Shown: positions 10,546-21,193, counted from the first letter of the stretch. The stretch: DNA of 64,000 bases from Mycobacterium marseillense (GCF_010731675.1 NZ_AP022584.1:1736001-1800000), one strand, 5' to 3'. The notes: generated from the sequence alone by a model not told the origin. A program made the numbers and translations.

Positions 10546-10779
10546 TCAGCGGTACTTGATCAGCAGTGCCATGGCGATGATGCACACCAGCCAGATGGCG
10601 GTGATGAAGTACGTCAGGCGGTCCAGATTCTTTTCCACCACGGTGGACCCGGACAGGCTGGACTGGACGCCACCACCAAACAGCGTGGACAGGCCGCCAC
10701 CCTTGGCGCGGTGCAGCAGCACCAGCAGCACCACCAGGATGCTGGTGACGACCAGGGTGATCTGCAAAGCCAACTGCAT
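10546..10779 (-). CDS. secG: Preprotein translocase subunit SecG
   Basis: Small inner-membrane subunit of the SecYEG channel. The ATG at 10779 gives 77 residues, the size of mycobacterial SecG. Two membrane segments are visible (ALQITLVVTSILVVLLVLL at residues 3-21 and YFITAIWLVCIIAMALLI near 55-72), separated by the conserved GGGLSTLFGGG loop. The frame is open 20 codons further upstream but reads into the tpiA 3' end, so the shorter start is preferred. It follows tpiA by 43 nt on the same strand, the usual actinobacterial gap-pgk-tpiA-secG order. Confidence 0.93.
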   Translation of the reverse strand: MQLALQITLVVTSILVVLLVLLHRAKGGGLSTLFGGGVQSSLSGSTVVEKNLDRLTYFITAIWLVCIIAMALLIKYR

Positions 10780-10814
10780 GACGGCCAGCCTACCGGTGCC
10801 GTCACCGGCAGCAG

Positions 10815-10837
10815 GGGCCCCCCTAAGGAAGGGGCCC
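10815..10837 (-). terminator. GC-rich hairpin over the tpiA stop
   Basis: Perfect 7-bp inverted repeat GGGCCCC / GGGGCCC with a 9-nt loop, spanning the tpiA stop codon between tpiA and secG. There is no T-tract on either side, so it is not a classical intrinsic terminator. It could attenuate read-through into secG or stabilise the 3' end of the glycolytic message. Confidence 0.4.
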
Positions 10838-11608
10838 ACCGGCGGCGATGGCCGCCAGCGTCGCGAATTGCTCGCCGTCCAGCGACGCGCCGCCGACCAG
10901 ACCGCCGTCGATGTCGCCGCTGGCGACGAGCTCGCCGACGTTCTTGGCGTTGACCGAGCCGCCGTAGAGGACCCGCACCGAGTCGGCGATCTGCGGGGAC
11001 GCCAAAGCGCCCAGTTCCTTGCGGATCGCCGCGCAGACTTCTTGCGCGTCCGCGGCGCTGGCCACCCGGCCGGTGCCGATCGCCCACACCGGCTCGTAGG
11101 CGATGACGACCTTGCCGATCTGTTCGGCGGACAGCCCGGCCAGCGAACCGCGCAGCTGTTCCTCGCAGTGGATGACGTGGTTTCCGGCCTCGCGGACGTC
11201 GAGATGCTCGCCGATGCAGACGATCGGGGTCAGTTCGTGCTTGAGGGCCGCGGCGGTCTTGGCGGCGACGACGGCGTCGTCCTCATGGTGGTACGTCCTG
11301 CGCTCGGAGTGCCCGACGACGACGAACGTGCAGCCCAGCTTGGCCAGGAACGCGCCGCTGACCTCCCCGGTGTAGGCGCCCGCGTCGTGCTGGGACAGAT
11401 CCTGCCCGCCGTAGGTCAGCCGCAACTTGTCGCCGTCGACCAGGGTCTGCACGCTGCGCAGGTCGGTGAACGGCGGCAGCACCGTGACGTCGACCTTGTC
11501 GTAGTACTTGTCCGGCAGCGCGAACGCGATCTTTTGCACCAGGGCGATCGCCTCGAAGTGGTTGAGGTTCATCTTCCAGTTGCCGGCGATCAGTGGCTTG
11601 CGGCTCAC
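10823..11608 (-). CDS. tpiA: Triosephosphate isomerase
   Basis: Interconverts dihydroxyacetone phosphate and glyceraldehyde-3-phosphate. 261 residues, a normal TIM barrel. The N-terminal lysine region [14 protein letters not shown], the electrophilic histidine region VVVGHSERR near residue 100, the catalytic glutamate in [11 protein letters not shown] near residue 170 and the phosphate-binding [11 protein letters not shown] near residue 214 are all present. The GTG start at 11608 has a GGAGG-type site about ten bases upstream. It is 14 nt downstream of pgk. Confidence 0.97.
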   Translation of the reverse strand: MSRKPLIAGNWKMNLNHFEAIALVQKIAFALPDKYYDKVDVTVLPPFTDLRSVQTLVDGDKLRLTYGGQDLSQHDAGAYTGEVSGAFLAKLGCTFVVVGHSERRTYHHEDDAVVAAKTAAALKHELTPIVCIGEHLDVREAGNHVIHCEEQLRGSLAGLSAEQIGKVVIAYEPVWAIGTGRVASAADAQEVCAAIRKELGALASPQIADSVRVLYGGSVNAKNVGELVASGDIDGGLVGGASLDGEQFATLAAIAAGGPLP

Positions 11609-11622
11609 GACTCTGGGCCTCC

Positions 11623-12852
11623 CTAGTTGTGGTCGGGCTGGGGTCGGCTCAACACCTCGATACCCGGAAGCGTCTTGCCCTCAAGGTATTCCAGCGATGC
11701 TCCCCCACCCGTGGAGATGTGGGAGAAGTCGCCCTCCGGGATGCCCAGCGCGCGCACGGCGGCCGCGGAGTCCCCGCCACCGACCACGCTGAAGGCGCCC
11801 TTGCCGGTCGCGGCGGCGATCGCCTCGGCGACGCCCTTGGTGCCCGCGGCGAACGCCGGGAACTCGAACACGCCCATCGGCCCGTTCCAGAACACGGTCT
11901 CGGCGTTGGAGAGCAAGGTGGTGAACCGTTTGACCGATCCCGGACCGATGTCCAGGCCCATCAGATCGTCTCCGATGGCGTCGGCGGCGACGGTCTGCGG
12001 TGTCGCGTCGGCGGCGAACTTGTCGGCCACCACGATGTCCACCGGCAGCCGCAGCACGTCGACGTAGGTGTCCAGCAGCCGGCGGCAGGTGTCCACCATC
12101 TCGGTCTCCAGCAGCGACTTACCGACCGAAAACCCTTGCGCGGCCAGGAAAGTGAAGCACATACCGCCGCCGATCACGATGCTGTCGGCCCTGGTGGCCA
12201 GCGACTCGATGACACCGAGCTTATCGGACACCTTCGACCCGCCGAGCACTACCGCGTAGGGGCGCTTGGTGGAGCTGGTCAGCTGCTCCAGCACCGCGAT
12301 CTCCTCGGCCACCAGCGTGCCGGCGTAGTGCGGCAGCAGGGTGGCGATGTCGTACACGGAGGCCTGCTTGCGGTGCACCACACCAAAGCCGTCGGAGACG
12401 AAAGCCCCTGTCGGCCCGACCAATTCGGCGAGCTGGCGGGCGAGGGCGAGCCGCTCGGCGTCGTCCTTGCTGGTTTCGCGGGCGTCGAAGCGGATGTTCT
12501 CCAGCAGCAGGACGTCGCCGTCGGTCAGCCCCTCGGCGCGGGCCAGCGCGTCGGTGCCGACGACGTCCCCGGCCAGCTGCACGTGCCGGCCCAGCTGCTC
12601 GGACAGCGCCGCGGCGACCGGCGCCAGCGACAGCGTCGGGTCCGGCCCGTCCTTGGGACGCCCGAGGTGCGCGGTGACCACCACCTTGGCGCCCGCCTCG
12701 ACGAGCGCCTTCAGCGTCGGCACCGAGGCGGTGATGCGCCCGGGATCGGTGATCTTGCCGTCTTCCAGCGGCACGTTCAGGTCCGAGCGGACCAACACAC
12801 CGCGACCCGAAACCCCCTCGCCGAGAAGGTCTTTGAGAGTGTGGACGGCCAC
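11623..12852 (-). CDS. pgk: Phosphoglycerate kinase
   Basis: Transfers phosphate from 1,3-bisphosphoglycerate to ADP in glycolysis. 409 residues, standard length. The substrate-binding [12 protein letters not shown] lies near residue 22, TAHLGRPKD near residue 61, the hinge and nucleotide region [12 protein letters not shown] near residue 200, and the C-terminal [11 protein letters not shown] near residue 372. The GTG start at 12852 lies four bases after the gap stop, so the genes are almost certainly co-translated from one mRNA. Confidence 0.97.
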   Translation of the reverse strand: MAVHTLKDLLGEGVSGRGVLVRSDLNVPLEDGKITDPGRITASVPTLKALVEAGAKVVVTAHLGRPKDGPDPTLSLAPVAAALSEQLGRHVQLAGDVVGTDALARAEGLTDGDVLLLENIRFDARETSKDDAERLALARQLAELVGPTGAFVSDGFGVVHRKQASVYDIATLLPHYAGTLVAEEIAVLEQLTSSTKRPYAVVLGGSKVSDKLGVIESLATRADSIVIGGGMCFTFLAAQGFSVGKSLLETEMVDTCRRLLDTYVDVLRLPVDIVVADKFAADATPQTVAADAIGDDLMGLDIGPGSVKRFTTLLSNAETVFWNGPMGVFEFPAFAAGTKGVAEAIAAATGKGAFSVVGGGDSAAAVRALGIPEGDFSHISTGGGASLEYLEGKTLPGIEVLSRPQPDHN

Positions 12853-12855
12853 GGG

Positions 12856-13941
<1,086 letters not shown>

Positions 13942-14019
13942 CGCCAACCGTTGCCGCGCTGGTACAACAGCCGTGACGTCGGCCACACGCGGCACCGGCT
14001 AGACGGGATGGCCGCACTG

Positions 14020-14051
14020 CTCCTCACCCCGCTTCGCGGGCCGCATCGTCG
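14020..14051 (-). repeat. Dispersed stem-loop element, copy A
   Basis: On the plus strand this reads CTCCTCA, a hairpin (CCCGC-TTC-GCGGG, 14028-14040), then GCATCGTCG (14043-14051). The same flank-hairpin-flank arrangement recurs at 24309-24355 and 53931-53974 with a different stem sequence. Here it begins just after the stop of the minus-strand oxidoreductase gene. It could act in transcript termination or mRNA 3'-end stability, or be a mobile miniature repeat. Confidence 0.6.
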
Positions 14052-14056
14052 TAGGG

Positions 14057-15481
14057 CTACCGGCGGCGCTTACGCAGCCGGCCCAGCGCCGCCTCGGCCG
14101 CGTGGTAGCCGCACAACCCGTGGATGCCCGCGCCCGGCGGGGTGGACTGCGAACACAGATAGACGCCCGGCACCCCGGTCGCGTACGGGTTCACCGAGAC
14201 CCGCGGCCGCAGAATCACCTGCAGCCCGTCGTTGGCGCCGCCGAGGATGTCGCCGCCGATGTAGTTGGGGTTGTAGGCCTCCAGATCGGCGGTGCCCCTG
14301 CTCACGGTGGCGACGACGCGGTCGCGGAACCCGGGGGCGAAGCGCTCGATCTGGTCGACGATGGCCGCGGTGGCGTCGCCGGTGTAGCCGAACGGCACGT
14401 GCGCGTACGCCCAGATCGGGTTGATGTCGCCCGCCGAGCGCGACGGGTCGGCCAGGTATTGCTGCCCGACGAGGACGAACGGCCGTTGCGCCATGGTGCC
14501 TTGCGCGCGTTGACGTTCGGTGTCGGCGGTCTCGGCGAAGGTGCCGCCCAGGTGCACGCTGCCGGCGCGCCGGCACTCGGGGTTCGTCCACGGGATGTGG
14601 CCCTCGATGGCGAAGTCGACCTTGAAGGCCGAGGACCCCCGCCGGAAGCGCCGGTAGGCGCGTTTGACGCGGCCGGGCAGGACGTCGCCGTAGATCTGCA
14701 GCGCGGCGGCGGGCGTCAGGTCGAGCATGACGATGTCGGCGTCCGGGATGTCGCGGCGGCCGGTGACGGTGATTCCGGTGGTGATGGCGCCGCCGTGCGC
14801 TTGCAGTGCGGCGGCCAGGGCCCGCGTGATCGCGCCGGACCCGCCTTCGGCGACGGGCCACCCGTAACGGTGCCCGGCCGCCAGGAACAGCAGCCCCAGC
14901 GATGCCGTCAGCGGACGGTCCAGCCGGGTGTAGATGTGGGCGGCGGCGCCGCCGAACAGCGCGCGGGCCTGCTCGGTGCGAAACCAGCGGGCCAGCACGG
15001 TCGCCGGCAGCAGCGCGCGGGGCCCGAAGGCGGCGAGGCGGAGCGGGTGGTGCGGCACGCGCAGCACCGGGCGCAGCAGGTCCTGCGCCAGCTGATCGAA
15101 TCCGGCCGCGAGGCCCCCGACGGCGAGCCGCCACCGGGTGGCGTCGATCCCCATCCCGGCGACCGTCCGATCCAGCGATTGGTACAGCACGCCGGCGGTG
15201 CCGTCGTCGAGCGGGTGCGCGCAGTCGATCTCCGGCCACTTCCACACCAGTCCGTACCGCGGCAGGTCGATCTCCTGCCAGTACGGCGAACCGACGCCGA
15301 ACGGGTGCGTGGCCGAGCAGACGTCGTGGATCACTCCGGGCACCGTCAGCTCGGCCGAGCGCGCTCCCCCGCCGACGGTCTCGCCCGCCTCCAGCACCTG
15401 CACGTCGACACCGTGGCGGGCGAGATGGATCGCGGCGGCCAGCCCGTTGGGCCCGGCGCCGACGACGACTGCCCTAGCCAT
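14057..15481 (-). CDS. FAD-dependent oxidoreductase, phytoene-desaturase-like (Rv1432-like)
   Basis: Flavoprotein of 474 residues related to the COG1233 phytoene dehydrogenase group. The FAD-binding beta-alpha-beta motif VVVGAGPNGLAAAIHLARHG is at residues 5-24, with the ribose-binding glutamate at VLEAGE near residue 36 and GGGARSAE after it. A C-terminal flavin motif GVYLCSQSTPPGAGIHGL lies near residue 440. It is co-oriented with, and overlapped by, the large membrane-protein gene upstream (8-nt overlap), as I recall for Rv1431-Rv1432. The substrate is unknown; a lipid or isoprenoid is a guess from the superfamily. Confidence 0.87.
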   Translation of the reverse strand: MARAVVVGAGPNGLAAAIHLARHGVDVQVLEAGETVGGGARSAELTVPGVIHDVCSATHPFGVGSPYWQEIDLPRYGLVWKWPEIDCAHPLDDGTAGVLYQSLDRTVAGMGIDATRWRLAVGGLAAGFDQLAQDLLRPVLRVPHHPLRLAAFGPRALLPATVLARWFRTEQARALFGGAAAHIYTRLDRPLTASLGLLFLAAGHRYGWPVAEGGSGAITRALAAALQAHGGAITTGITVTGRRDIPDADIVMLDLTPAAALQIYGDVLPGRVKRAYRRFRRGSSAFKVDFAIEGHIPWTNPECRRAGSVHLGGTFAETADTERQRAQGTMAQRPFVLVGQQYLADPSRSAGDINPIWAYAHVPFGYTGDATAAIVDQIERFAPGFRDRVVATVSRGTADLEAYNPNYIGGDILGGANDGLQVILRPRVSVNPYATGVPGVYLCSQSTPPGAGIHGLCGYHAAEAALGRLRKRRR

Positions 15482-17231
15482 GGGCGCCGTCCGTGACGTG
15501 GACGGGGTAGTCGTCGCCGGGCTCGGGCCAGGGCTGGCGGCTCAGCATGCCCGCCACGTCGACGTAACCCTGCTCGATCAGTCCGGTCTTGGCGTCGACG
15601 ATGCGGTAGGCCTGCGTCTGCCGGTGGATCGGTTGGGCTTCCAGGATGATCACCCGCACGTCACCGTCGTCGAAGTCGCAGCGGCGCTGCACCGCGGCCA
15701 GCAATTGTTCGTTGTGCAGGTGGCCTTCGCCGAAGTTCCAGCCGATCAGCGGCCCGGCGATGATCTCGCCGTCGCGCAGCAGGTAGTCGGCCTCGTCGGC
15801 GCCGTCCGGCAGGGCGCGCGGCACCAGCCCGCCCAGCGCGCGCCCGTGGGTGTGCATGGACCGCCAGCCCATCAGCTTGTCGATCATGAGCTCGGCGGTC
15901 TGCGGATCGTAAAGCCTCGCAAGCTGATTGGGCGCCAGGGCCGACGCCTTGGTGATGTTCGCCTCGATCTTGTCTTCGGCGCCTTTGCGCAAGCACCAGG
16001 TGCTGGTGGCCCAGTTTCCCGCGTAGTAGCGCATCGCGGGCAGGAACGAAATCTGTTGGGGGAAGAAGTTTCCCACGATCGGCACCACGGCGAGCGCGGC
16101 GATCAGGATGGCCAGTAGCAGCGGCGAGCTCAGCCCGGTGGCCGTGACCCCCGCGTAGTGACCGAACAGGTAGAACAGCGAGAAGATGAAGAAGACGTTC
16201 CACTCCAACGGGACTCCCATCGGGATGGTGGACGTGATGTTCAGGTGGAACAGCAGCATGAAGGCGATCAGGAACCACGCCCACCGATGGCCGTCGGCGA
16301 CGAAGACCAACACCAGCGGAACTCCGAATTCCGCGGTGGTTCCGCCGACGTGGGCCATGACCTTCGGAATCCAGGAGGGCCGTAGGTCGTCGACGGGATC
16401 CAGGTAGAGCCGGCGCTTGAACCAGTTGAACGCCCGGCTGCGCAACAGCGGGCTGTTGCTCATCATGACCGCCACGACATACGGGAAGTGATGGTTGAGC
16501 TTGGAGGTCGCCGCGCCCCACCACAGCGCCAGCATGATGATCTTGAAGGCGGCGATCTGGTCGGTGAAACCGAAGAAGAACACCAGCAGCGTCAGCCCGT
16601 AGTGCTCGCCGCGCGCCGCCAGGAAGATGGTCTTGTCCCGCAGGCCCAACAGCGCCAGCGCGACGATCGCCGGGATGACCAGGACGGGGTCGATCAGGCC
16701 GACGTCGCCGGCCGCGGTGACCGGCCCGCCGCGCCCGGGCGAGAGCAACGCCCAGATGCCCGATGCCAGCACGACGAGGTACAGCGCGACGTCGACCACG
16801 GTGCGGTTGTCGCCGCGGGTGAACGGAACCTTGTCCGGCCAGGCCGGCAGCCGAATCGTGTTGGGCCGCAACCAATACAGAAAGCCGCCGAACGGCGGCC
16901 AGAACCGCGCGGTCAGCGGCCCCGATCCGCAGCCCAGGCCGAGGATCTCGAACAGCAGCGTGAAGACGACCACCTTCTGGTACACGATGGGCTGCGTCCA
17001 CCAGTCGGCGATGTGCCCGAGATCGCCCAGGCCCGGCGTCAGCGAGATCACCGCGGCGGCGCCGGCGACGTACGCGGCGATCTTGAACACGTAGAACAGG
17101 TACACCGCGTACGGGGAGCCGAAGCCGTGCTCGACCCAGTGCCGGGTCATGATCTGGCGCCGGGTCGAACGCGGCAAACTGAGCCACGTGTGGGCGTCGA
17201 CGTCGGGAAACTCCGGACTCATGAATCCCAT
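15474..17231 (-). CDS. Large multi-pass membrane protein (Rv1431-like, probably DUF3556)
   Basis: Conserved mycobacterial membrane protein, 585 residues from ATG 17231, which has GAGG six bases upstream. ATG 17222 (582 residues) is an alternative, and the frame is open to 17432. Many hydrophobic segments lie between residues 35 and 400 (for example FYVFKIAAYVAGAAAVISL, VVDVALYLVVLASGIWALL, LLLAILIAALAVVPIVG), followed by a soluble C-terminal domain of about 170 residues with LMIDKLMGWRSMHTHGRAL. It overlaps the flavoprotein gene downstream by 8 nt, so the two are probably partners in one pathway. No catalytic motif was recognised. It is divergent from the acyltransferase operon. Confidence 0.8.
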   Translation of the reverse strand: MGFMSPEFPDVDAHTWLSLPRSTRRQIMTRHWVEHGFGSPYAVYLFYVFKIAAYVAGAAAVISLTPGLGDLGHIADWWTQPIVYQKVVVFTLLFEILGLGCGSGPLTARFWPPFGGFLYWLRPNTIRLPAWPDKVPFTRGDNRTVVDVALYLVVLASGIWALLSPGRGGPVTAAGDVGLIDPVLVIPAIVALALLGLRDKTIFLAARGEHYGLTLLVFFFGFTDQIAAFKIIMLALWWGAATSKLNHHFPYVVAVMMSNSPLLRSRAFNWFKRRLYLDPVDDLRPSWIPKVMAHVGGTTAEFGVPLVLVFVADGHRWAWFLIAFMLLFHLNITSTIPMGVPLEWNVFFIFSLFYLFGHYAGVTATGLSSPLLLAILIAALAVVPIVGNFFPQQISFLPAMRYYAGNWATSTWCLRKGAEDKIEANITKASALAPNQLARLYDPQTAELMIDKLMGWRSMHTHGRALGGLVPRALPDGADEADYLLRDGEIIAGPLIGWNFGEGHLHNEQLLAAVQRRCDFDDGDVRVIILEAQPIHRQTQAYRIVDAKTGLIEQGYVDVAGMLSRQPWPEPGDDYPVHVTDGAHG

Positions 17232-17441
17232 GGGCGGCCTCGTTCCGATCGGCAAAACCAGCTGGCCCATCGAATGTATCGGCACCGTCAGGCGCGTGCG
17301 CCGATATCGTGTTCGGCCGCGAGCCGCGTCGCTTACGCCGGCGAAAATGCCGAAACACCATGACAGCGGCGCTGCCCCGGTCGCTACCATCGAGGGACTC
17401 GACTCGGCGATCAGGCCCGGCGCGAGCGTCAAGGGAGGAAC

Positions 17442-18251
17442 GTGACCGACAGCGACAACTCCGAGGGCGGGGACATCGGCAAATTCGACCCCGTCTTGAC
17501 CCAGCGCCTGATGGCGGTGATGCGCCCGGTCCTCAAGACCTACTTCCGGTCAGAGGTGCACGGCCTGGATTCGTTCCCGACCGGCGGCGCGCTGGTGGTC
17601 GGTAACCACTCGGGCGGCATGTTCCCCATGGACGTCCCGATCTTCAGCGCCCATTTCTACGACAAGCTCGGCTACGACCGGCCGGTCTACACGCTGAGCC
17701 ACGACATCCTCATGACCGGTCCCACCGCGGACTTCTTCCGCCGCACCGGATACATCCGGGCCAACCGGGAGAACGCGGCGGTCGCGCTGCGGTCCGGCGG
17801 CGTCGTGATCGTGTTCCCCGGCGGCGACTACGACGCCTACCGGCCGACCCTGTCGGAGAACGTCATCGACTTCAACGGCCGCAAGGGCTACATCCGCACC
17901 GCGATCGACGCCGGCGTTCCGATCGTGCCGGCGGTGTCGATCGGCGGGCAGGAGACGCAGCTCTACCTGACCCGCGGCACATGGCTCGCCGAGCGGCTGG
18001 GCATCAAGCGGTTGCTGCGCAGCGCGATTCTGCCCGTTTCGTTCGGTTTCCCCTTCGGCTTGAGCGCCGTCATCCCGCCCAACCTGCCGCTGCCGACCAA
18101 GATCGTGACCCGGGTGCTCGAACCGATCGACATCGCCGCGAAGTTCGGCGAGGACCCCGACATCGACGAGGTCGACGAGTACGTGCGGTCGGTGATGCAG
18201 GAGGCCCTGACCGAGCTCGCCGCCAAGCGCCGCTTCCCGATTCTCGGCTGA
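17442..18251 (+). CDS. PlsC-like acyltransferase (Rv1428c-like)
   Basis: 269-residue member of the lysophospholipid/glycerolipid acyltransferase superfamily. The catalytic His/Asp motif appears as NHSGGMFPMD near residue 58 (His-X5-Asp rather than the canonical His-X4-Asp). The acyl-acceptor loop region is FRRTGYIRANREN near residue 98 and FPGGDYDAYRPT near residue 125. The GTG start at 17442 follows a strong GGGAGGAAC site. It precedes fadD12 by 3 nt and lipO, suggesting a fatty-acid activation, transfer and hydrolysis unit. Substrates are unknown. Confidence 0.87.
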   Translation: MTDSDNSEGGDIGKFDPVLTQRLMAVMRPVLKTYFRSEVHGLDSFPTGGALVVGNHSGGMFPMDVPIFSAHFYDKLGYDRPVYTLSHDILMTGPTADFFRRTGYIRANRENAAVALRSGGVVIVFPGGDYDAYRPTLSENVIDFNGRKGYIRTAIDAGVPIVPAVSIGGQETQLYLTRGTWLAERLGIKRLLRSAILPVSFGFPFGLSAVIPPNLPLPTKIVTRVLEPIDIAAKFGEDPDIDEVDEYVRSVMQEALTELAAKRRFPILG

Positions 18252-18254
18252 GTC

Positions 18255-19874
18255 ATGCCAAATCCCTTGAGCGAGACCCTCGGTCTGATCGGCACCATGC
18301 GCCGCGCGGGGCTGATCGCGCCCATGCGCCCGGATCGCTACGTTCGGATCGCCGCGGCGATGCGCCGCGAAGGCATGGGCATGACGTCCGGGTTCGCCAG
18401 CGCCGCCCAGCGCTGCCCGGATCGGCCGGGCCTGATCGACGAGCGGGGCAGCCTGACCTGGCGCGAACTCGACGAGCGGTGCAACGCGCTCGCCGCGGGG
18501 CTGCAGGGGTTGCAGTCGGGCCAGCCCCGGGTCATCGGGATCATGTGCCGCAATCACCGCGGCTTCGTCGAGGCGTTGGTGGCCGCCGATCGGATCGGCT
18601 CGGACATCCTGTTGCTCAACACCTCGTTCGCCGGACCCGCGCTGGCCGACGTGGTGGCACGCGAAGGCGTCGACGCCGTCATCTACGACGAGGAGTTCAC
18701 CGCGACGGTGGACCGCGCGCTGGCCGGCACGCCCGACGCGACCCGCATCGTGGCGTGGACCGATGCCGAGCATGAGCTGACCATCGAGAAGCTGATTGCG
18801 GGACGGGCCGGGGCGCAACCGAAGCGCACCGGCCGCAAGGGCAAGATGATCCTGCTCACCTCCGGCACCACCGGAACCCCCAAGGGCGCCAAGCAATCTG
18901 GCGGCAACGCCGGCATCGGCACGCTGAAGGCGATCCTGGACCGTACGCCGTGGCGGGCCGAGGAGCCGATCGTGATCGTGGCGCCGATGTTCCACGCATG
19001 GGGGTTCTCCCAACTGCTGCTCGCGGCGTCGTTCGCCTGCCCGGTGATCACCCGGCGCAAATTTGACCCGGAGGCCACCCTGGATCTGATCGACCGGCAC
19101 CGCGCGACCGGCCTGGTGGTGGTGCCGGTGATGTTCGACCGGATCATGGAGTTGCCGGTCGAGGTGCGCCGCCGCTACAGCGGCCGGTCCCTGCGGTTCG
19201 CGGCGGCGTCAGGTTCGCGGATGCGCCCCGACGTCGTCACCGCGTTCATGGACGCGTTCGGCGATGTCATCTACAACAACTACAACGCCACCGAGGCGGG
19301 CATGATCGCCACCGCCACGCCCGCCGACCTGCGCGCCGCGCCCGACACCGCGGGTCGGCCCGCGGGCGGAACCGAAATCCGCATCCTGGACCCGGAATTC
19401 AACGAGTTGCCCACCGGCGAGGTCGGCAGCATCTACGTACGCAACAACACCCAGTTCGACGGCTACACCTCGGGCAACACGAAGGATTTTCACGCCGGAT
19501 TCATGTCGTCGGGCGACGTAGGGTACGTGGATTCCGCGGGCCGGTTGTTCGTCGTCGGCCGCGACGACGAGATGATCGTGTCCGGCGGCGAGAACGTCTA
19601 CCCGATCGAAGTGGAGAAGGCGCTGGCCGCACATCCGGACGTCGCGGAGGCCGCGGTGATCGGCGTGGACGACGAGCAATATGGCCAGCGGCTGGCGGCG
19701 TTCGTGGTGCTGGAGCCGGGCGCCGGCGCCACCCCCGACGCCCTCAAGCAGCACGTGCGGGACAACCTCGCCAACTACAAGGTGCCCCGCGAGATCGCCG
19801 TGCTGGACGAACTTCCCCGCAGCAGCACGGGCAAGATCCTGCGCGCGGAACTGCAAGCGCGGGTAGGCGGCTGA
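18255..19874 (+). CDS. fadD12: Fatty-acyl-CoA/AMP ligase FadD12
   Basis: ANL-superfamily acid:CoA ligase, 539 residues, activating a carboxylic acid as acyl-AMP and then acyl-CoA. The P-loop-like A3 motif LLTSGTTGTPKGAK is near residue 200, the aromatic acid-binding region YNNYNATEAGMIA near 340, the hinge and A8 region GRDDEMIVSGGENVYPIE near 436, and the catalytic lysine in SSTGKILRAEL near residue 530. It sits 3 nt after the acyltransferase gene and shares TGATG with the lipO start (19872-19876), a coupled three-gene operon. By order and length it matches M. tuberculosis FadD12. Confidence 0.9.
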   Translation: MPNPLSETLGLIGTMRRAGLIAPMRPDRYVRIAAAMRREGMGMTSGFASAAQRCPDRPGLIDERGSLTWRELDERCNALAAGLQGLQSGQPRVIGIMCRNHRGFVEALVAADRIGSDILLLNTSFAGPALADVVAREGVDAVIYDEEFTATVDRALAGTPDATRIVAWTDAEHELTIEKLIAGRAGAQPKRTGRKGKMILLTSGTTGTPKGAKQSGGNAGIGTLKAILDRTPWRAEEPIVIVAPMFHAWGFSQLLLAASFACPVITRRKFDPEATLDLIDRHRATGLVVVPVMFDRIMELPVEVRRRYSGRSLRFAAASGSRMRPDVVTAFMDAFGDVIYNNYNATEAGMIATATPADLRAAPDTAGRPAGGTEIRILDPEFNELPTGEVGSIYVRNNTQFDGYTSGNTKDFHAGFMSSGDVGYVDSAGRLFVVGRDDEMIVSGGENVYPIEVEKALAAHPDVAEAAVIGVDDEQYGQRLAAFVVLEPGAGATPDALKQHVRDNLANYKVPREIAVLDELPRSSTGKILRAELQARVGG

Positions 19875-21145
19875 TGCGGTTCACCCGGACGATCAGAAAG
19901 CCTCGGCCGCTGGCGCGCGCCGCGCTGGAATTGGCCAACGCCGCCAACGGATTACGGCCGCTAGCCCGCAAGGGGTACAGCACCGTGCTGGTCTTCTGGT
20001 TCGGCTGGCCGGCGTCCGAGGTGCCCGGCGTGTACTTCTCGGTTTCGCTGGCCGATGTGCTGCGGCGGGGGCGCCGCGGCGACTTCGCGGGACGGCGCGG
20101 AAAGGCGGCGCTGGCCCTGACGGCGGCGTCCTGGGCCATCCTCGCGGTGATCAAGTATCGCGGCGTCACCACCCCGGGCCCCGTGCTGGAGGCGGGGCTG
20201 CGCGAGCAACTCGGCGACGACTACGAAGAGGCGCTCGAGAAACTCCCCCAATCCAAGCCCACCCGCCGCGGGCGCCGCACCCTGCCACTCGGCAATACGG
20301 TGGCGCGGCGCCGCTATGTCGAGAAGACGAACGTGGTGTCCTACGGGCCGCACGGCCGCGCCAACCTCGCCGACATCTGGCGCCGCCACGACCTGCCGCG
20401 TGACGGCAAGGCGCCGGTGCTGGTGCAGGTGCCCGGCGGCGCGTGGGTGATCGGCATGCGCCGGCCCCAGGCCTATCCGCTGATGAGCCACCTGGCCGCG
20501 CGCGGCTGGGTGTGCGTGTCGATCGGCTACCGGGTGTCGCCGCGGCACACCTGGCCCGACCACATCGTCGACGTCAAACGCGCGCTGGCCTGGGTCAAGG
20601 AGAACATCTCCCGCTACGGCGGGGATCCGAACTTCGTGGCGATCACGGGCGGGTCGGCCGGCGGCCATCTGTGTTCGTTGGCGGCGCTGACACCGAATGA
20701 CCCGACGTTCCAGCCGGGTTTCGAGGAGGCCGACACGTCGGTGGTCGCCGCGGTGCCCGTGTACGGGCGCTACGACTGGTTCTCCACCGAGGGCGAGGGG
20801 CGGCGCGAATTCGTGGAGTTGCTCCAAAAATTCGTCGTCAAGCGCAAATTCGACACCCACCGCGACATCTACGTCGACGCCTCGCCGATCCGGCGGCTGC
20901 GCGCCGACGCGCCACCGTTCTTCGTGCTGCACGGCCACGACGATTCCCTGATCCCGGTGGGCGAGGCGGCCGAGTTCGTCGAGGAGCTGCGCGCGGTGTC
21001 GAAGTCGCCGGTTGCCTACGCCGAATTGCCGCATGCCCAACACGCTTTCGACATCTTCAGTTCGCCGCGCGCGCACCGGTCCGCGGAGGCCGTGGCGCGG
21101 TTCTTGTCCTGGGTGTACGCGACGCGTCCGCCCGAGCGCGACTGA
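19874..21145 (+). CDS. lipO: Alpha/beta-hydrolase esterase LipO
   Basis: Esterase/lipase of the hormone-sensitive-lipase-like group, 423 residues. The N-terminal 130 residues, including a hydrophobic stretch near 68-85, may associate with the membrane. The oxyanion region reads PGGAWVIGMRRP near residue 184 (Pro replaces the first His of HGGG), the nucleophile is in ITGGSAGGHLC near residue 258, Asp in LHGHDDSLIP near 352, and His in HAQHAFD near 388. The start overlaps the fadD12 stop by one base. An imperfect duplication of the stop-codon region follows at 21133-21193. Confidence 0.88.
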   Translation: MRFTRTIRKPRPLARAALELANAANGLRPLARKGYSTVLVFWFGWPASEVPGVYFSVSLADVLRRGRRGDFAGRRGKAALALTAASWAILAVIKYRGVTTPGPVLEAGLREQLGDDYEEALEKLPQSKPTRRGRRTLPLGNTVARRRYVEKTNVVSYGPHGRANLADIWRRHDLPRDGKAPVLVQVPGGAWVIGMRRPQAYPLMSHLAARGWVCVSIGYRVSPRHTWPDHIVDVKRALAWVKENISRYGGDPNFVAITGGSAGGHLCSLAALTPNDPTFQPGFEEADTSVVAAVPVYGRYDWFSTEGEGRREFVELLQKFVVKRKFDTHRDIYVDASPIRRLRADAPPFFVLHGHDDSLIPVGEAAEFVEELRAVSKSPVAYAELPHAQHAFDIFSSPRAHRSAEAVARFLSWVYATRPPERD

Positions 21146-21193
21146 GGCGGCTTTCGTCGCTCGAGCGCGGCTGAGGCGGCGGCTTTTGTCGCT
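21133..21193 (+). repeat. Imperfect tandem duplication across the lipO stop
   Basis: Two adjacent units (21133-21161, 29 nt; 21162-21193, 32 nt) share the pattern CGAGCGCG-CTGAGGCGG-CTTT-GTCGCT. The first contains the real lipO TGA; the second reproduces it downstream. The rest of 21194-21394 is GC-rich and then becomes AT-richer ahead of the DUF222 gene, with no gene seen. Confidence 0.6.
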
